DNA from: an uncultured Lachnospiraceae bacterium
GTDB taxonomy: Bacteria; Bacillota; Clostridia; Lachnospirales; Lachnospiraceae
Length of the DNA: 51,856 nucleotides
Direction: 5' to 3'
Assembly (NCBI GenBank): GCA_937877165.1
Contig: CALEFO010000192.1
Location: forward strand, 1-51,856
Translations under genes and position numbers: made by a program
Shown here: one piece after another, positions 17,093-25,851 of the stretch
Numbering within the stretch: the first letter of the stretch is position 1
Layout of the letters: every line of letters begins with the position of its first letter
Notes under the pieces: model-generated
What the model saw: only the letters and a program-made list of their open reading frames with translations
Databases searched by the model: none
What the model was told of the DNA's origin: nothing

Positions 17093-17857
17093 TTACTGCA
17101 GCATTCCATACTGCTCGTCCGTTACCGGCTCCAGCCATTCATTGCTGCTGTCTGTTCCCGGAACCTCAACCGCAAGATGCGAGAACCAGCTGTCCGGCGC
17201 GGCTCCGTGCCAGTGCTTCACTTCCGCTGGAATGTTGATGCAGTCGCCGGGCTTCATTCCCACGGCAGGCTTGCCCCATTCCTGATAATAGCCACGGCCG
17301 GCGACACAGATCAGAATCTGTCCGCCGCCCTCCTTGGCGTGATGCACATGCCAGTTGTTGCGGCAACCGGGCTCAAAAGTCACATTAAAAATTCCGACCT
17401 GTGCGGCGGATACCGCAGCCAGATAGCTCTTTCCACTGAAATACTGCGCAAACCCGTCATTCGGGGCTCCGATCGGAAAGATCATGGATGCCTGATGCCT
17501 TTCCTTTGCGTCAATGGCACGGTCTTTTGCCGCATCCACAGACCACACCTCTTTGGCCAGATTGAAAACAGCCCAAGCCTTCGGCCAGCCTGCGTAAAAA
17601 CCGACATGCGTGATGATCGCAGCGATTTCTTTTTGCGTCACTCCGTGATCCTTTGCATTCTGAAGATGGAATTTCAGGGAATTGTCCGTGATTCCCTGTG
17701 CCATCAGCGCGGTCACCGTGAGGATGCTCCTCGTCTTTACGTCAATATCCTCGTTGTTCCAGTTCTCGCCGAACAGAACATCGTCATTGAAATGTGCAAA
17801 CTCCGGAGCAAATTCTCCAAGAGCCTTTCTTCCCGCCGTCTGTACAATCTTTTCCAT
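17093..17857 (-). CDS. Carboxymuconolactone decarboxylase family protein with C-terminal cupin domain
   Basis: 254 residues. The N-terminal AhpD/CMD-like helical domain (about 15-115) ends with KEIAAIITHVGFYAGWPKAW; the usual CxxC of AhpD is missing. The C-terminal cupin (about 140-245) has EPGCRNNWHVHHA and GDCINIPAEVKHWHGA, with His ligands for a metal. Such two-domain proteins are common in anaerobes next to MerR regulators and are linked to stress or quinone-type chemistry, but the reaction is not defined. The ATG at 17857 is chosen for GGAGGAAAGG upstream; an in-frame ATG at 17890 has no ribosome site. Its promoter has a MerR-type layout. Confidence 0.9.
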   Translation of the reverse strand: MEKIVQTAGRKALGEFAPEFAHFNDDVLFGENWNNEDIDVKTRSILTVTALMAQGITDNSLKFHLQNAKDHGVTQKEIAAIITHVGFYAGWPKAWAVFNLAKEVWSVDAAKDRAIDAKERHQASMIFPIGAPNDGFAQYFSGKSYLAAVSAAQVGIFNVTFEPGCRNNWHVHHAKEGGGQILICVAGRGYYQEWGKPAVGMKPGDCINIPAEVKHWHGAAPDSWFSHLAVEVPGTDSSNEWLEPVTDEQYGMLQ

Positions 17858-17989
17858 AGCGTCCTTTCCTCCGCAGTCCATCTGCGGCAACGTACCAGTT
17901 CCTGTAAGGACAGCTCATCCGGTATAAATATACGGCTTTCCGCGGTATTGCCTCCGCCATGCCATATCCGCCTGCTGTACCTGAAGATC

Positions 17990-18020
17990 AGAATACTCTT
18001 TCAAGTGGACTTTAAGTCAA
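17990..18020 (-). promoter_or_regulatory. MerR-type promoter with 19-bp spacer for the cupin gene
   Basis: On the minus strand TTGACT (18020-18015) and TATTCT (17995-17990) are separated by 19 bp, two more than normal. The spacer holds an imperfect dyad, ACTTAAAGT and ACTTGAAAG. This is the architecture activated by MerR-family regulators. No MerR gene is in the window. Confidence 0.55.
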
Positions 18021-18059
18021 GAATCATTTCCGACTGCAAGCAAAAGAGTCCGATTGATT

Positions 18060-21000
18060 TCAGGCTTCCGGATCCGGTTTCCTTCTGATCCGGAGCGTTC
18101 TCACCTGGAACGGTGCAAAATGCAGAAAAACCTCCTGCATGCCGTTCTCTGCGCGAACCGATACGGTCTCGTCCTCCTTCTGTGTTTCGAGAATGCTGCA
18201 CAGGACAATGGTTCCCGGAATCCGGATGCGGATCTTCGCATTCGTATCACAGTGTTTCGCCTCATACAGACGGAGAATGATATCTCCCGTCCCGTCCTCC
18301 GCAAGCTTCACGGCATCCAGAATGATGTTCGAAGCGTCTATCGCAACGGCACCCGGAATATCAATGGCACCCGGGACAACCTGCAGCGGTTCATTCAGTG
18401 CAATTGCCTCCTGCACAACCCGGCTGTCCTCAAAGCTCCCCTCCCATGCGGTAAACGCATAGGTGAACTGCTGCCGTTCATTGTCCGCGCGCATCTGGGG
18501 CGCCGCGGCCGCACGAAGAAGGGACAGCTCCATGCGGTTTTCTTCCATACTGATTCCGTACTTAGATTCATTTAGAACCGCAGCTCCGTGTGCTCCGTCG
18601 AACAGCGCCGTATAGCGATGATTGCAGACCTCAAACCGTTCCTTGTCATACATTCTCGACCGCGTCGTCGGGCGTTTCACATAGCCGTACTGAATTTCAT
18701 TGACGCCCTCGAAGGTTCTGACATCCACAGGGAAGGAAACCTTCAGCAGCCGGTGCAGTGCTTTCCAGTCCACATCCGTTTCAAAACGAAGCTGATCCTG
18801 CCCTGCCTGCAAAACGATCTTCTGCTTCAAAGCGGAATCCGCATTTGGAAGATTTCCGGTGAGAAGAAGAACCGCCTCCAGATCATTCTGCTCCAGAAGA
18901 GTAACCGAGGTTTCTGTCAGAGCCTCCACCTCGTTTTCTTCATAATTGGAATCAATGTCCCAAGCATCATATTTTCTCGGGATATCCTTGAACAGACGGA
19001 AATGATTCAGCGGTTCCTTCGCAAATTCGCGGCCGGACTCCTTCCAGATGTAGCTGACAACCTCTCCCTTTCCATTGACAATCACGCGAATTCTGTCATT
19101 GGCAAGAATCCAGTTTCCTTCTATGTCCTGCTCCGCCGTCACGCCCGGGAAAGCTTCCGACTTCCGTCCTGCTGCCGCACCAGAAGAACCGATTTCTGCT
19201 GCCTGTCCCTGCGGCATTCCGGAAGGGCTGATTCCTGTCTTCATGGAACGCAGTACGACGGATCCTGCCGCCGGAACGTGTACCCGGACCTTGTGATGGA
19301 TAACCGGCAGGATCTCTCCGCCGCCGGTGACAACGCTTCCCTCCATTTCTTCCGGAAGCTCCACGATCTCCGTCCGCGCAAAGCCCTGCGAATTCATGAC
19401 AGAAACCACCGGCATGTTTCCTTCCGAATCCTCTGTGCTCTTCTCCTTCAAACGATCCCTGCCTGCCTTCCTGTCTGCAGCAAGCGCGCGGAATACCTCT
19501 CCGGCAGTCTCCTTCGCCCCGCGGATCACCTCCTCCACCTCGCGTCTTGCATCCTCGTAAATCCTGGCAATGCCCGATCCGGGAAGGATGTCATGAAACT
19601 GATTCAGAAGGAGTCCCTTCCAGAGCTCTTCGATGCGCTCCTGCTGGCAGGGGGCCTTTCCGCCTTCTGCGGTCGCCAGTGCATTCCAGCATTCCAGCTC
19701 ACGCAGCGCCGCCTCGCAGTGACGGTTATTCGCCTTCACCTTCGCCTGTGTGGTAAAGGTCCCACGATGCGCCGAGAAATACAGCTCGCCGCTCCAGGTA
19801 TCTGACGGTCCGCCCTTTTTCTCAAGGTCATGGAAAAACTCATTGGGCCCCTTCATTTCCACTGCGGCTCCGCCCTCCAAGTCCTTCTGGCGAAGCGCAT
19901 ATTCGATGTGGTCTCTCGTCGGGCCGCCGCCTCCGTCTCCATAACCGAACGGAAGAAGAAAGCTGTCCAGATTTCTGCGCTGCCTGCGTTTTTTCCAGAC
20001 ATTTTCGATCTCTTCCGGTGTCGTCTGATAGGTGTAGCTGGTCGGCAGGAATGCCGTCACGGAGGTCCCGTCAATTCCCTCCCATGTAAAATAATGATAT
20101 GGGAATTCCTCTCCTTCATTGTAGGACCAGAAAATCTTCTGCGTCACCAGATACTTCACCCCGGCATCCTTCAGAAGCTGCGGAAGTGCGCCGCTGTAGC
20201 CGAAGCTGTCCGGAAGCCAGAGGATTTCGCTGTCCACACCGAATTCCTTCCAGAAATATGCCTTTCCATACAGAAGCTGGCGCACCAGAGATTCTCCGGA
20301 AGGTAGATTCGTATCCGGTTCCACCCACATGGCCCCCTCCGGAATCCATCGTCCTTCCCGGGCCGCCTCCTTAATCTTCCGGAAAAGATCGGGATAGCAT
20401 CTGCGGCACATTTCATACAGTGCGGGCTGGCTCTGAAGGAACCGGTACTCCGGGTACTCCTCCAGATGACGCAGCTGCGCCGCAAAGGTCCGCTCCGCCT
20501 TCCGTTCCGTCTCCCGGACCGGCCACAGCCAGGCAAGATCAATGTGCGCATTTCCGACCGCATAGAAGGTCGGTCTGGTGCTGCCGTTATGCGCCTCCAG
20601 AAGAATCCTCAGCGCTTCTCTTGCCTTCCGGTAATCACGGATGCGCAAAGCCCTTTCCTGTTCGAAGTCCACGATTCGGGTAAACTCCTCCAGTCCCTCT
20701 TCGATTTTCGCCGCCCGAAGAGAGGCTTCGTCCAGCGTTTTCCAGAGGGAGAAGAGCGTTGTCACATCCAGATACAGCTGATAAGCCTCCTCATTCCAGA
20801 TCCCGAACGAACTCCTTCCAAGCGTCACCCGTTCTCCCTCCGGCACCGGATTCTGATAACTTCCCGGGAGGACCGGTCCCGTTGCATTATCAAGACTCGG
20901 CGCTTCCGGATAGTACTGTCCCGCATAGGTTTCCAGAAGGATTTCAAATCGTTCCCCACTCTTTGCATCAGAGGTGATCACATTGTCCACCAGATAGTGA

Positions 21001-21335
21001 TGCCTCGTGGTCACCCAGGAATTCCGCACCGTTCCGAATTCCCTGCCGTTGACGAAAATACAGCTTTCATATCCCGGGTGCAGGTCCAGAACGATCCTTT
21101 CTCCCTCTGCCTCCTTTGGAAGAACGATTTCTCCCTTCAGCCAGCAGTATTCATAGGTTCTCCCCCATTTCCAGCCGGGCTCCACCGGCTTGTATTCCAG
21201 TTTCTCAGCATCTGAAAGCGGAATCTGTTCCATGGTCGTATGCGCCGCAAAAGAGATTTCTCCCAGTGGCTCATAAAAATCATCCCTCAGCGTGCGGATC
21301 CAATGCTCCACACGGTCCCTGTACTCTGCATTCAT
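18060..21335 (-). CDS. Alpha-mannosidase, glycoside hydrolase family 38
   Basis: 1091 residues, normal for bacterial GH38, no signal peptide. After an N-terminal beta domain, the catalytic (beta/alpha)7 domain has NAHIDLAWLWPVRET (zinc-binding His-x-Asp) and WLPDSFGYSGALPQLL, whose first Asp is the nucleophile. EGAMWVEPDTNLPSGESL is also typical. The C-terminal half is beta-rich, with YGYVKRPTTRS as in the family. A low-complexity insert (near 690-740) joins the halves. It removes alpha-mannose residues from glycans taken into the cell. GGGGGAG precedes the ATG, and the start lies 31 nt after the GNAT-GH32 gene, so they share an operon. Confidence 0.94.
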   Translation of the reverse strand: MNAEYRDRVEHWIRTLRDDFYEPLGEISFAAHTTMEQIPLSDAEKLEYKPVEPGWKWGRTYEYCWLKGEIVLPKEAEGERIVLDLHPGYESCIFVNGREFGTVRNSWVTTRHHYLVDNVITSDAKSGERFEILLETYAGQYYPEAPSLDNATGPVLPGSYQNPVPEGERVTLGRSSFGIWNEEAYQLYLDVTTLFSLWKTLDEASLRAAKIEEGLEEFTRIVDFEQERALRIRDYRKAREALRILLEAHNGSTRPTFYAVGNAHIDLAWLWPVRETERKAERTFAAQLRHLEEYPEYRFLQSQPALYEMCRRCYPDLFRKIKEAAREGRWIPEGAMWVEPDTNLPSGESLVRQLLYGKAYFWKEFGVDSEILWLPDSFGYSGALPQLLKDAGVKYLVTQKIFWSYNEGEEFPYHYFTWEGIDGTSVTAFLPTSYTYQTTPEEIENVWKKRRQRRNLDSFLLPFGYGDGGGGPTRDHIEYALRQKDLEGGAAVEMKGPNEFFHDLEKKGGPSDTWSGELYFSAHRGTFTTQAKVKANNRHCEAALRELECWNALATAEGGKAPCQQERIEELWKGLLLNQFHDILPGSGIARIYEDARREVEEVIRGAKETAGEVFRALAADRKAGRDRLKEKSTEDSEGNMPVVSVMNSQGFARTEIVELPEEMEGSVVTGGGEILPVIHHKVRVHVPAAGSVVLRSMKTGISPSGMPQGQAAEIGSSGAAAGRKSEAFPGVTAEQDIEGNWILANDRIRVIVNGKGEVVSYIWKESGREFAKEPLNHFRLFKDIPRKYDAWDIDSNYEENEVEALTETSVTLLEQNDLEAVLLLTGNLPNADSALKQKIVLQAGQDQLRFETDVDWKALHRLLKVSFPVDVRTFEGVNEIQYGYVKRPTTRSRMYDKERFEVCNHRYTALFDGAHGAAVLNESKYGISMEENRMELSLLRAAAAPQMRADNERQQFTYAFTAWEGSFEDSRVVQEAIALNEPLQVVPGAIDIPGAVAIDASNIILDAVKLAEDGTGDIILRLYEAKHCDTNAKIRIRIPGTIVLCSILETQKEDETVSVRAENGMQEVFLHFAPFQVRTLRIRRKPDPEA

Positions 21336-21366
21336 GTTTTGCTCCCCCCATTTTCCTTTTGGTTTT

Positions 21367-23457
21367 TCATCTGTCTCCAGCCAGCGGAATCCCCTTCAGA
21401 CTGCCGACTGCTGTAACCCGCTGAATATCCGTTCCTCGCAATTCCGGAAAATCCACTGCAAGATAATACGTACCATCGTTCCCCAATATCTCCAGAATAC
21501 CATGATCATAAATCATTTCCATATCATTCAGTTCGCATCCGGCATCGCACAACTCTGTCACCGTTCCGTGTGTGAAGAAAAATTTCTTTGTTGCACGCTG
21601 GAATGCAATCTTCAACGATTCTTCTTTCCCGTCCCGGAAAGAAATCTCCCATTCCATGGCACTTTCATGATCACCAAGATTCTCTGTTGTTGAAACAAAC
21701 GGCACCGGAGAAATATTGCTCCATTTCCGGTAAACAGCCCCTTTGCAGATTCCGTTCTTGGAACCGGAAAAGAAATTTCTCACTACAGCTGGAAATTGCT
21801 GACGCAGAATCTCTCCGTTTTTCTGATGCAGCAAGGAAAATTCCTTTGGAACTGCCATACTTCCGGTTGATTTCATTCCCACACATTTCGTTCGGAGCCA
21901 TGAAACCGAAAGAACTCCCTCTGTTCCACTCCATGTCTGCGCCGCGTACGGAAGCGTTCCGTCAGGCCCCTTCGCATAAGCATATCGCCGCTTCTGTTCC
22001 TGATGAAACCGGTAGCCGTCAAAATCCCCGATATAATAAAAACCATCTGCGGACCAGAACACCCACCGCTCTTCTCCCGGCAGGGTTGCCACCGGAAGTC
22101 GAAAAAGATCCGGACATTCAAATCCGCTTTCCAGCGTGAGCCGCTGCGACAATGTAAAGTGCTCCAGATCCTCTGAGCGCCAGATTCCAAAATCATTCTT
22201 TTCAATCCAGAGCACAAGGATATATGCCCTTGACTCTTCATGCCAGAACACCTTCGGATCGCGGTTCTCCTTGGCCAAAGATTCCAATACCGGCTCCCCG
22301 CATTTGACCAGGTGCCTGCCTCCGTCCACGCTATAGGCCATCCGAATCGTAAACGGCTTTCCCGCGCTTTCCCTGGAATGATCACCTGCTGCCGTATAAA
22401 AGAAAATCAGTGCACTTTTCGGAAGTCCCAGAAGTTCACGATCGTTTCGTATTCCGCAGCCGGAGAACATCGTTCCGTTTTCATCCGGATAAAGAACATC
22501 CCCAAGATCCTCCCACTGCATCAAATTGCTTCCCCTGGCATGTCCCCAGGTCATACAGTTCCATTCCAGGCCCTTTGGGTTGTGCTGATAATACATTTCA
22601 TAGATTCCATCGTGATACACCAGTCCATTCGGATCATTCATCCATCCGTAAGTCGGTGTAAAATGAAGGAACGGGCGATATAGAAGTTTGTCCAAATCAC
22701 TAGAGCTATATTCATAGTTCACATCCACGGTCACAAACCCCATTTTCCGGTACATTTCCTTCGGCGTATCATCCGCATCGGCATGAAGGCAGATCAGGTT
22801 CTCCCGATTGGTCATTGCGATGTGTTTCAAAAGGGTGGTGGCAACATATTGATGCCGATCCTCCTCATTGACGACCAGACCGTCGATACAGGTAACTCCG
22901 TCCCAGGTGAACACATAACAGGAACCGGCCAGCCTGCCATCTAGATATGCTCCGACATAATCCAGCTTTTCGTAATTGCGTTTCGCATTCCGCACGGTGA
23001 AATCTTCTCCGTAAATTCTTCCGAAATTCCGCAGCTCATTTTCTACAAGCTCCGTTTCTTCCGGTTTCCGGATCGTAACCTGCGGATTTTCTCTCCAAGC
23101 ACTGCAGTCTCCCGTCAGCGCCATGGTGAGCGTCACTTCCTTCTCCAGTCCGAAATCCGGCGAAAGAGGTTCCCTGCTCTCCAATTTAATGAAGTGATCT
23201 CCTCTTTCCCGCTGATGCCGCAGCGCTGTTCGGAATTCTTCCTCAGACGGCTGCCCGCTGCATTCAAAGAAATTCTGGTCATATTTGTCCGGAATTTTGT
23301 CATCTGTCCAACGCGCCATATGCTCAGAAAACGTTCTTTTATCACAGAAGCGTTCCAGCAGGGCAGTTTCATTTTCCCGTGTCTTTCTTTTCAGGTTCTC
23401 TTCCACATCTTTTCCGGAAAATCCCGAAAGCCCGTCCTCTGCAAAAATCTTCACCAT
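21367..23457 (-). CDS. GNAT acetyltransferase-GH32 fusion protein
   Basis: 696 residues from the ATG at 23457, which has GCGGAG 6 nt upstream. Residues 1-260 resemble a GNAT acetyltransferase with an N-terminal extension: DGRLAGSCYVF, CIDGLVVNEEDRHQYVATTLLKH and YRKMGFVTV are its core strands. Residues 263-696 are a GH32 beta-fructosidase-type propeller with WMNDPNG (nucleophile Asp near 275), RDPK and ECPD (acid/base Glu). All three GH32 catalytic motifs are intact. GH32 enzymes hydrolyse sucrose, levan, inulin or sucrose-6-phosphate. No signal peptide, so cytoplasmic. An acetyltransferase joined to a fructosidase is unusual. The frame stays open to 23589, but that stretch is the shadow of a truncated GNAT frame. 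Confidence 0.82.
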   Translation of the reverse strand: MVKIFAEDGLSGFSGKDVEENLKRKTRENETALLERFCDKRTFSEHMARWTDDKIPDKYDQNFFECSGQPSEEEFRTALRHQRERGDHFIKLESREPLSPDFGLEKEVTLTMALTGDCSAWRENPQVTIRKPEETELVENELRNFGRIYGEDFTVRNAKRNYEKLDYVGAYLDGRLAGSCYVFTWDGVTCIDGLVVNEEDRHQYVATTLLKHIAMTNRENLICLHADADDTPKEMYRKMGFVTVDVNYEYSSSDLDKLLYRPFLHFTPTYGWMNDPNGLVYHDGIYEMYYQHNPKGLEWNCMTWGHARGSNLMQWEDLGDVLYPDENGTMFSGCGIRNDRELLGLPKSALIFFYTAAGDHSRESAGKPFTIRMAYSVDGGRHLVKCGEPVLESLAKENRDPKVFWHEESRAYILVLWIEKNDFGIWRSEDLEHFTLSQRLTLESGFECPDLFRLPVATLPGEERWVFWSADGFYYIGDFDGYRFHQEQKRRYAYAKGPDGTLPYAAQTWSGTEGVLSVSWLRTKCVGMKSTGSMAVPKEFSLLHQKNGEILRQQFPAVVRNFFSGSKNGICKGAVYRKWSNISPVPFVSTTENLGDHESAMEWEISFRDGKEESLKIAFQRATKKFFFTHGTVTELCDAGCELNDMEMIYDHGILEILGNDGTYYLAVDFPELRGTDIQRVTAVGSLKGIPLAGDR

Positions 23458-23719
23458 CTGAATCTCCGCAATCTTTTCTCCGCTCCGCATCCAGCTCATA
23501 GGCGGACAGCATAAAGTCCCGCCCGGATGCTTCCATGTTTTCCAGGAATTTTCTTTCTTCCTCCTCATCGCTGCGCACCTCATCCGCATACCGGATCATA
23601 TAGTGGGTTTCTTCAGAAACCTGACGAAGATAGATGAGAAGCTTTGCCGCATCATCCGGCACGTTCAGGCGGATTCTTACGTTTTGATCACCCACTCTGA
23701 GGATTTCTTCTTTTCTCAT
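23369..23719 (-). pseudogene. Truncated or frameshifted GNAT N-terminal half
   Basis: From the ATG at 23719, with GGAGGGCGAGGG upstream, about 77 residues look like the first half of a GNAT protein: VRIRLNVPDDAAKLLIYLRQ, then DEEEERKFLENMEA and DFMLSAYELD. After about 23488 the same frame becomes implausible (GDSDGEDFCRGRAFG) and stops at 23369. The +1 frame over this junction reads GEKIAEIQMVKIF and continues as the GNAT-GH32 gene. Either one base is extra here and the true protein is longer (start 23719), or this is the remnant of a second GNAT gene deleted into its neighbour. Confidence 0.55.
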
Positions 23720-23870
23720 AGATTGCCCTCGCCCTCCGTCTTATTGGTGTCTATCTGGGCCAAATGCAGCAGTCGGTACGTCAGCGCCGATACTGCCCGG
23801 CATTTTGCCCACGGTATTGTTCATAAGCTCCTGTCTTTCCAAGTGTATCATCAGATATTTTTTCCTGCAA

Positions 23871-23918
23871 AAAACTTCCGGCTGCCTGGGAGTTCTCCCA
23901 AAGAGCCGGAAGTTTTTC
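23871..23918. terminator. Rho-independent terminator of the ABC importer operon
   Basis: AAAAACTTCCGGCT (23871-23884) pairs with AGCCGGAAGTTTTT (23905-23918), a 14-bp perfect stem with a smaller inner stem. It follows the stop at 23952 on the minus strand and carries a T tract on both strands. Confidence 0.9.
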
Positions 23919-23951
23919 TTTTGACCTTTTAAAATAATCCTTCGCATTTAT

Positions 23952-24974
23952 TTACAACGAGATACAATCCCGTTCGGCTAGCGTCAGCCAAACCTCCTGT
24001 CCCTCTTTCCAGATTCGGTCGCTCCGGAACAGGGCGTCCACATCCACCTGCACGCTGCCGCATCGAACCGTGTAACGGAGAATATTTCCGTGTGAAAGAC
24101 CGGAAGTGACGATCCCTGCTGCACAGCAGTTGCCTGCGTCTTTTGGGGCTTCCCCGCGCTCTTCTCTGCCTTTCATGGATACTACCTCCGGCCGGAACGC
24201 CGTCATTTCACTTTCTGTCTTCACGCCAAAGACAGTTTCCATTTCTTTCCGAGAGAGTACATTGTAATGTCCGATGAAGGACGCCGCAAACCTTGTGGCC
24301 GGATGGGTGTACATCTGTGTCGGCGTGCCGGACTGCTCCATTCTGCCCTGATACATCAGATGAATGGTATCGGACATCACCATTGCCTCATCCTGATCAT
24401 GGGTGACGAAAATGGCTGTAATCCCCAGCTCCTTCTGGATTCTGCGAATCTCCACCTGCAGATTATGGCGAAGCAGGGCATCAATGGCAGACAGGGGTTC
24501 ATCCAGAAGCAGTACCTTCGGCCTTGTGACAAGCGCCCGGGCAAGCGCTGCCCGCTGCTGCTGGCCTCCCGAGAGCTGCGACGGATACTGCCCGGCTTGT
24601 GCTGCAAGTCCCACCGTATCCAGAATTCCGCGGACGCTCTCCCTGATCTGTTCCACCGGTTCTTTTTTCAGCTTCAGCCCGAATGCCACGTTCTGTTCCA
24701 CCGTCATATTCGGAAACAGGCTGTAATGCTGGAACACCATACCGATGTTGCGCTTTCTCGGTTCTACTCCGGTAATATCCTTCCCGTCCAGAATAATCTG
24801 CCCTTCTGTAACCTCCTCCAGTCCTGACAGGCAGCGCAGAAGTGTGCTTTTACCACAGCCGGAGGGCCCGAGCAGGGTCACGAGCTCCCCCTTCTCCACC
24901 TCCAGCGTGATTCCCTTCAATACCTCATTTTTTCCAAAACTCTTTTTTACATTGTGAAATTCAATATATGCCAT
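23952..24974 (-). CDS. ABC importer ATP-binding protein (PotA/FbpC-like)
   Basis: 340 residues: ATPase domain with Walker A GPSGCGKST, signature LSGGQQQRAALARAL and Walker B VLLLDEPLSA (about 35-170), then a C-terminal TOBE-like regulatory region (from about 240; NVLSRKEME, GLSHGNILRYTV). This arrangement is that of importers for spermidine/putrescine, iron, thiamine or phosphonates. It energises the two permeases encoded just upstream. A dispersed repeat with its own ribosome site (GCGAGGT) stands 5 nt before the ATG and separates it from the second permease by 82 nt. Last gene of the operon, followed by a strong terminator. Confidence 0.93.
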   Translation of the reverse strand: MAYIEFHNVKKSFGKNEVLKGITLEVEKGELVTLLGPSGCGKSTLLRCLSGLEEVTEGQIILDGKDITGVEPRKRNIGMVFQHYSLFPNMTVEQNVAFGLKLKKEPVEQIRESVRGILDTVGLAAQAGQYPSQLSGGQQQRAALARALVTRPKVLLLDEPLSAIDALLRHNLQVEIRRIQKELGITAIFVTHDQDEAMVMSDTIHLMYQGRMEQSGTPTQMYTHPATRFAASFIGHYNVLSRKEMETVFGVKTESEMTAFRPEVVSMKGREERGEAPKDAGNCCAAGIVTSGLSHGNILRYTVRCGSVQVDVDALFRSDRIWKEGQEVWLTLAERDCISL

Positions 24975-24980
24975 TTTATA

Positions 24981-25037
24981 CCTCGCTGAGGCAAAATCCG
25001 CGATACCAGAGAGAATTTCACGAAGGTAAATTCTCTT
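24981..25037 (-). repeat. Dispersed RBS-bearing repeat, copy A
   Basis: Read on the minus strand it has a GAGAATTT/AAATTCTC hairpin (25011-25035), then CTCTGGTATCGCGGATTTTG and CCTCAGCGAGGT, ending 6 nt before the importer ATPase start. It matches 37566-37620 over its whole length and 26705-26723 and 41056-41074 over the CCTCAGCGAGG-GGATTTTG half. Confidence 0.7.
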
Positions 25038-25056
25038 TGTATACAGAGTGCCGCCT

Positions 25057-25851
25057 TTACTTTTTTCTTTCCCTGCTCTGCCCCGCCATCACAAGGGCCG
25101 CGATCAGGAAGGTCACCAGCATGATCATGACAAAAACCGCGCTTGATTTCATGCTGTCCGATTTCATCGCCTGATACAGATAGATTTGAATATTGGTCAC
25201 CGTTGAACCGGACAGATTGCGGACCAGCACATAGTCGCCGAAGATAATTCCCACCGCAAGGAGTGAGGAAACAATGATTCCGTGCATCAGGTTGGGGACC
25301 ACAACCCGGAAAAATGCATACAGCCTGGAGCTTCCCAGCATTTCTGCCGCCTCCAGCAGGGTTGTCATATCAATGGCCCGGCAGCTGTTCCGGATTCCCT
25401 GATAGATATACGGAAGAATGATGACACAATATGCCCCCACCAGCATCAGAAGCCGATTGGAAAGGAAGGATTTGCTGCCCACATACAAGGACAGAATGCT
25501 GACAGACAGAATCACACCCTGAATGGTATAGGGAATCATGCAGATGATCTGCGCATACTTCTCCAATCCCGGAAAATAAACGACTACTGCATAGATGGCC
25601 AGGAGCACCACCAGAATCGTAACCGCAATCGGTGCAGCGCATAAAAGCACCGTTTCCAGAAGAGCCTGCCAGAAGGCCTCGCTCATGGAAATGCTGCGAT
25701 ATGCCTCAAGTGTAAATCCCCGCGGAATAATCCCCGTCCAGTCCGCAAACAGGGAATAAACGATGCAGGCGGCCAGCGGAATCAGAAGATAAATGAGGAT
25801 CAGAATCAGCACCGCTGCGGAACCGTTTTGCTTTCTCCCTTTTTCCTTCAT
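25057..25851 (-). CDS. ABC importer permease (second)
   Basis: 264 residues with six hydrophobic segments. The cytoplasmic EAA-type loop is AAEMLGSSRLYAFFRVVVPNLM, which docks the ATPase. It belongs to the PotC/FbpB-like binding-protein-dependent permease superfamily. The basic N-terminus (KEKGRKQNG) precedes the first helix. Its ATG overlaps the stop of the first permease by 4 nt, so both are translated together and should form the membrane heterodimer. The substrate is not evident. Confidence 0.92.
   Translation of the reverse strand: MKEKGRKQNGSAAVLILILIYLLIPLAACIVYSLFADWTGIIPRGFTLEAYRSISMSEAFWQALLETVLLCAAPIAVTILVVLLAIYAVVVYFPGLEKYAQIICMIPYTIQGVILSVSILSLYVGSKSFLSNRLLMLVGAYCVIILPYIYQGIRNSCRAIDMTTLLEAAEMLGSSRLYAFFRVVVPNLMHGIIVSSLLAVGIIFGDYVLVRNLSGSTVTNIQIYLYQAMKSDSMKSSAVFVMIMLVTFLIAALVMAGQSRERKK

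Noticed and set aside
23741..23830. A 27-codon minus-strand frame (MNNTVGKMPGSIGADVPTAA...) upstream of the broken GNAT
   Set aside because: GGAG lies only about 3 nt from its ATG and nothing else supports translation.
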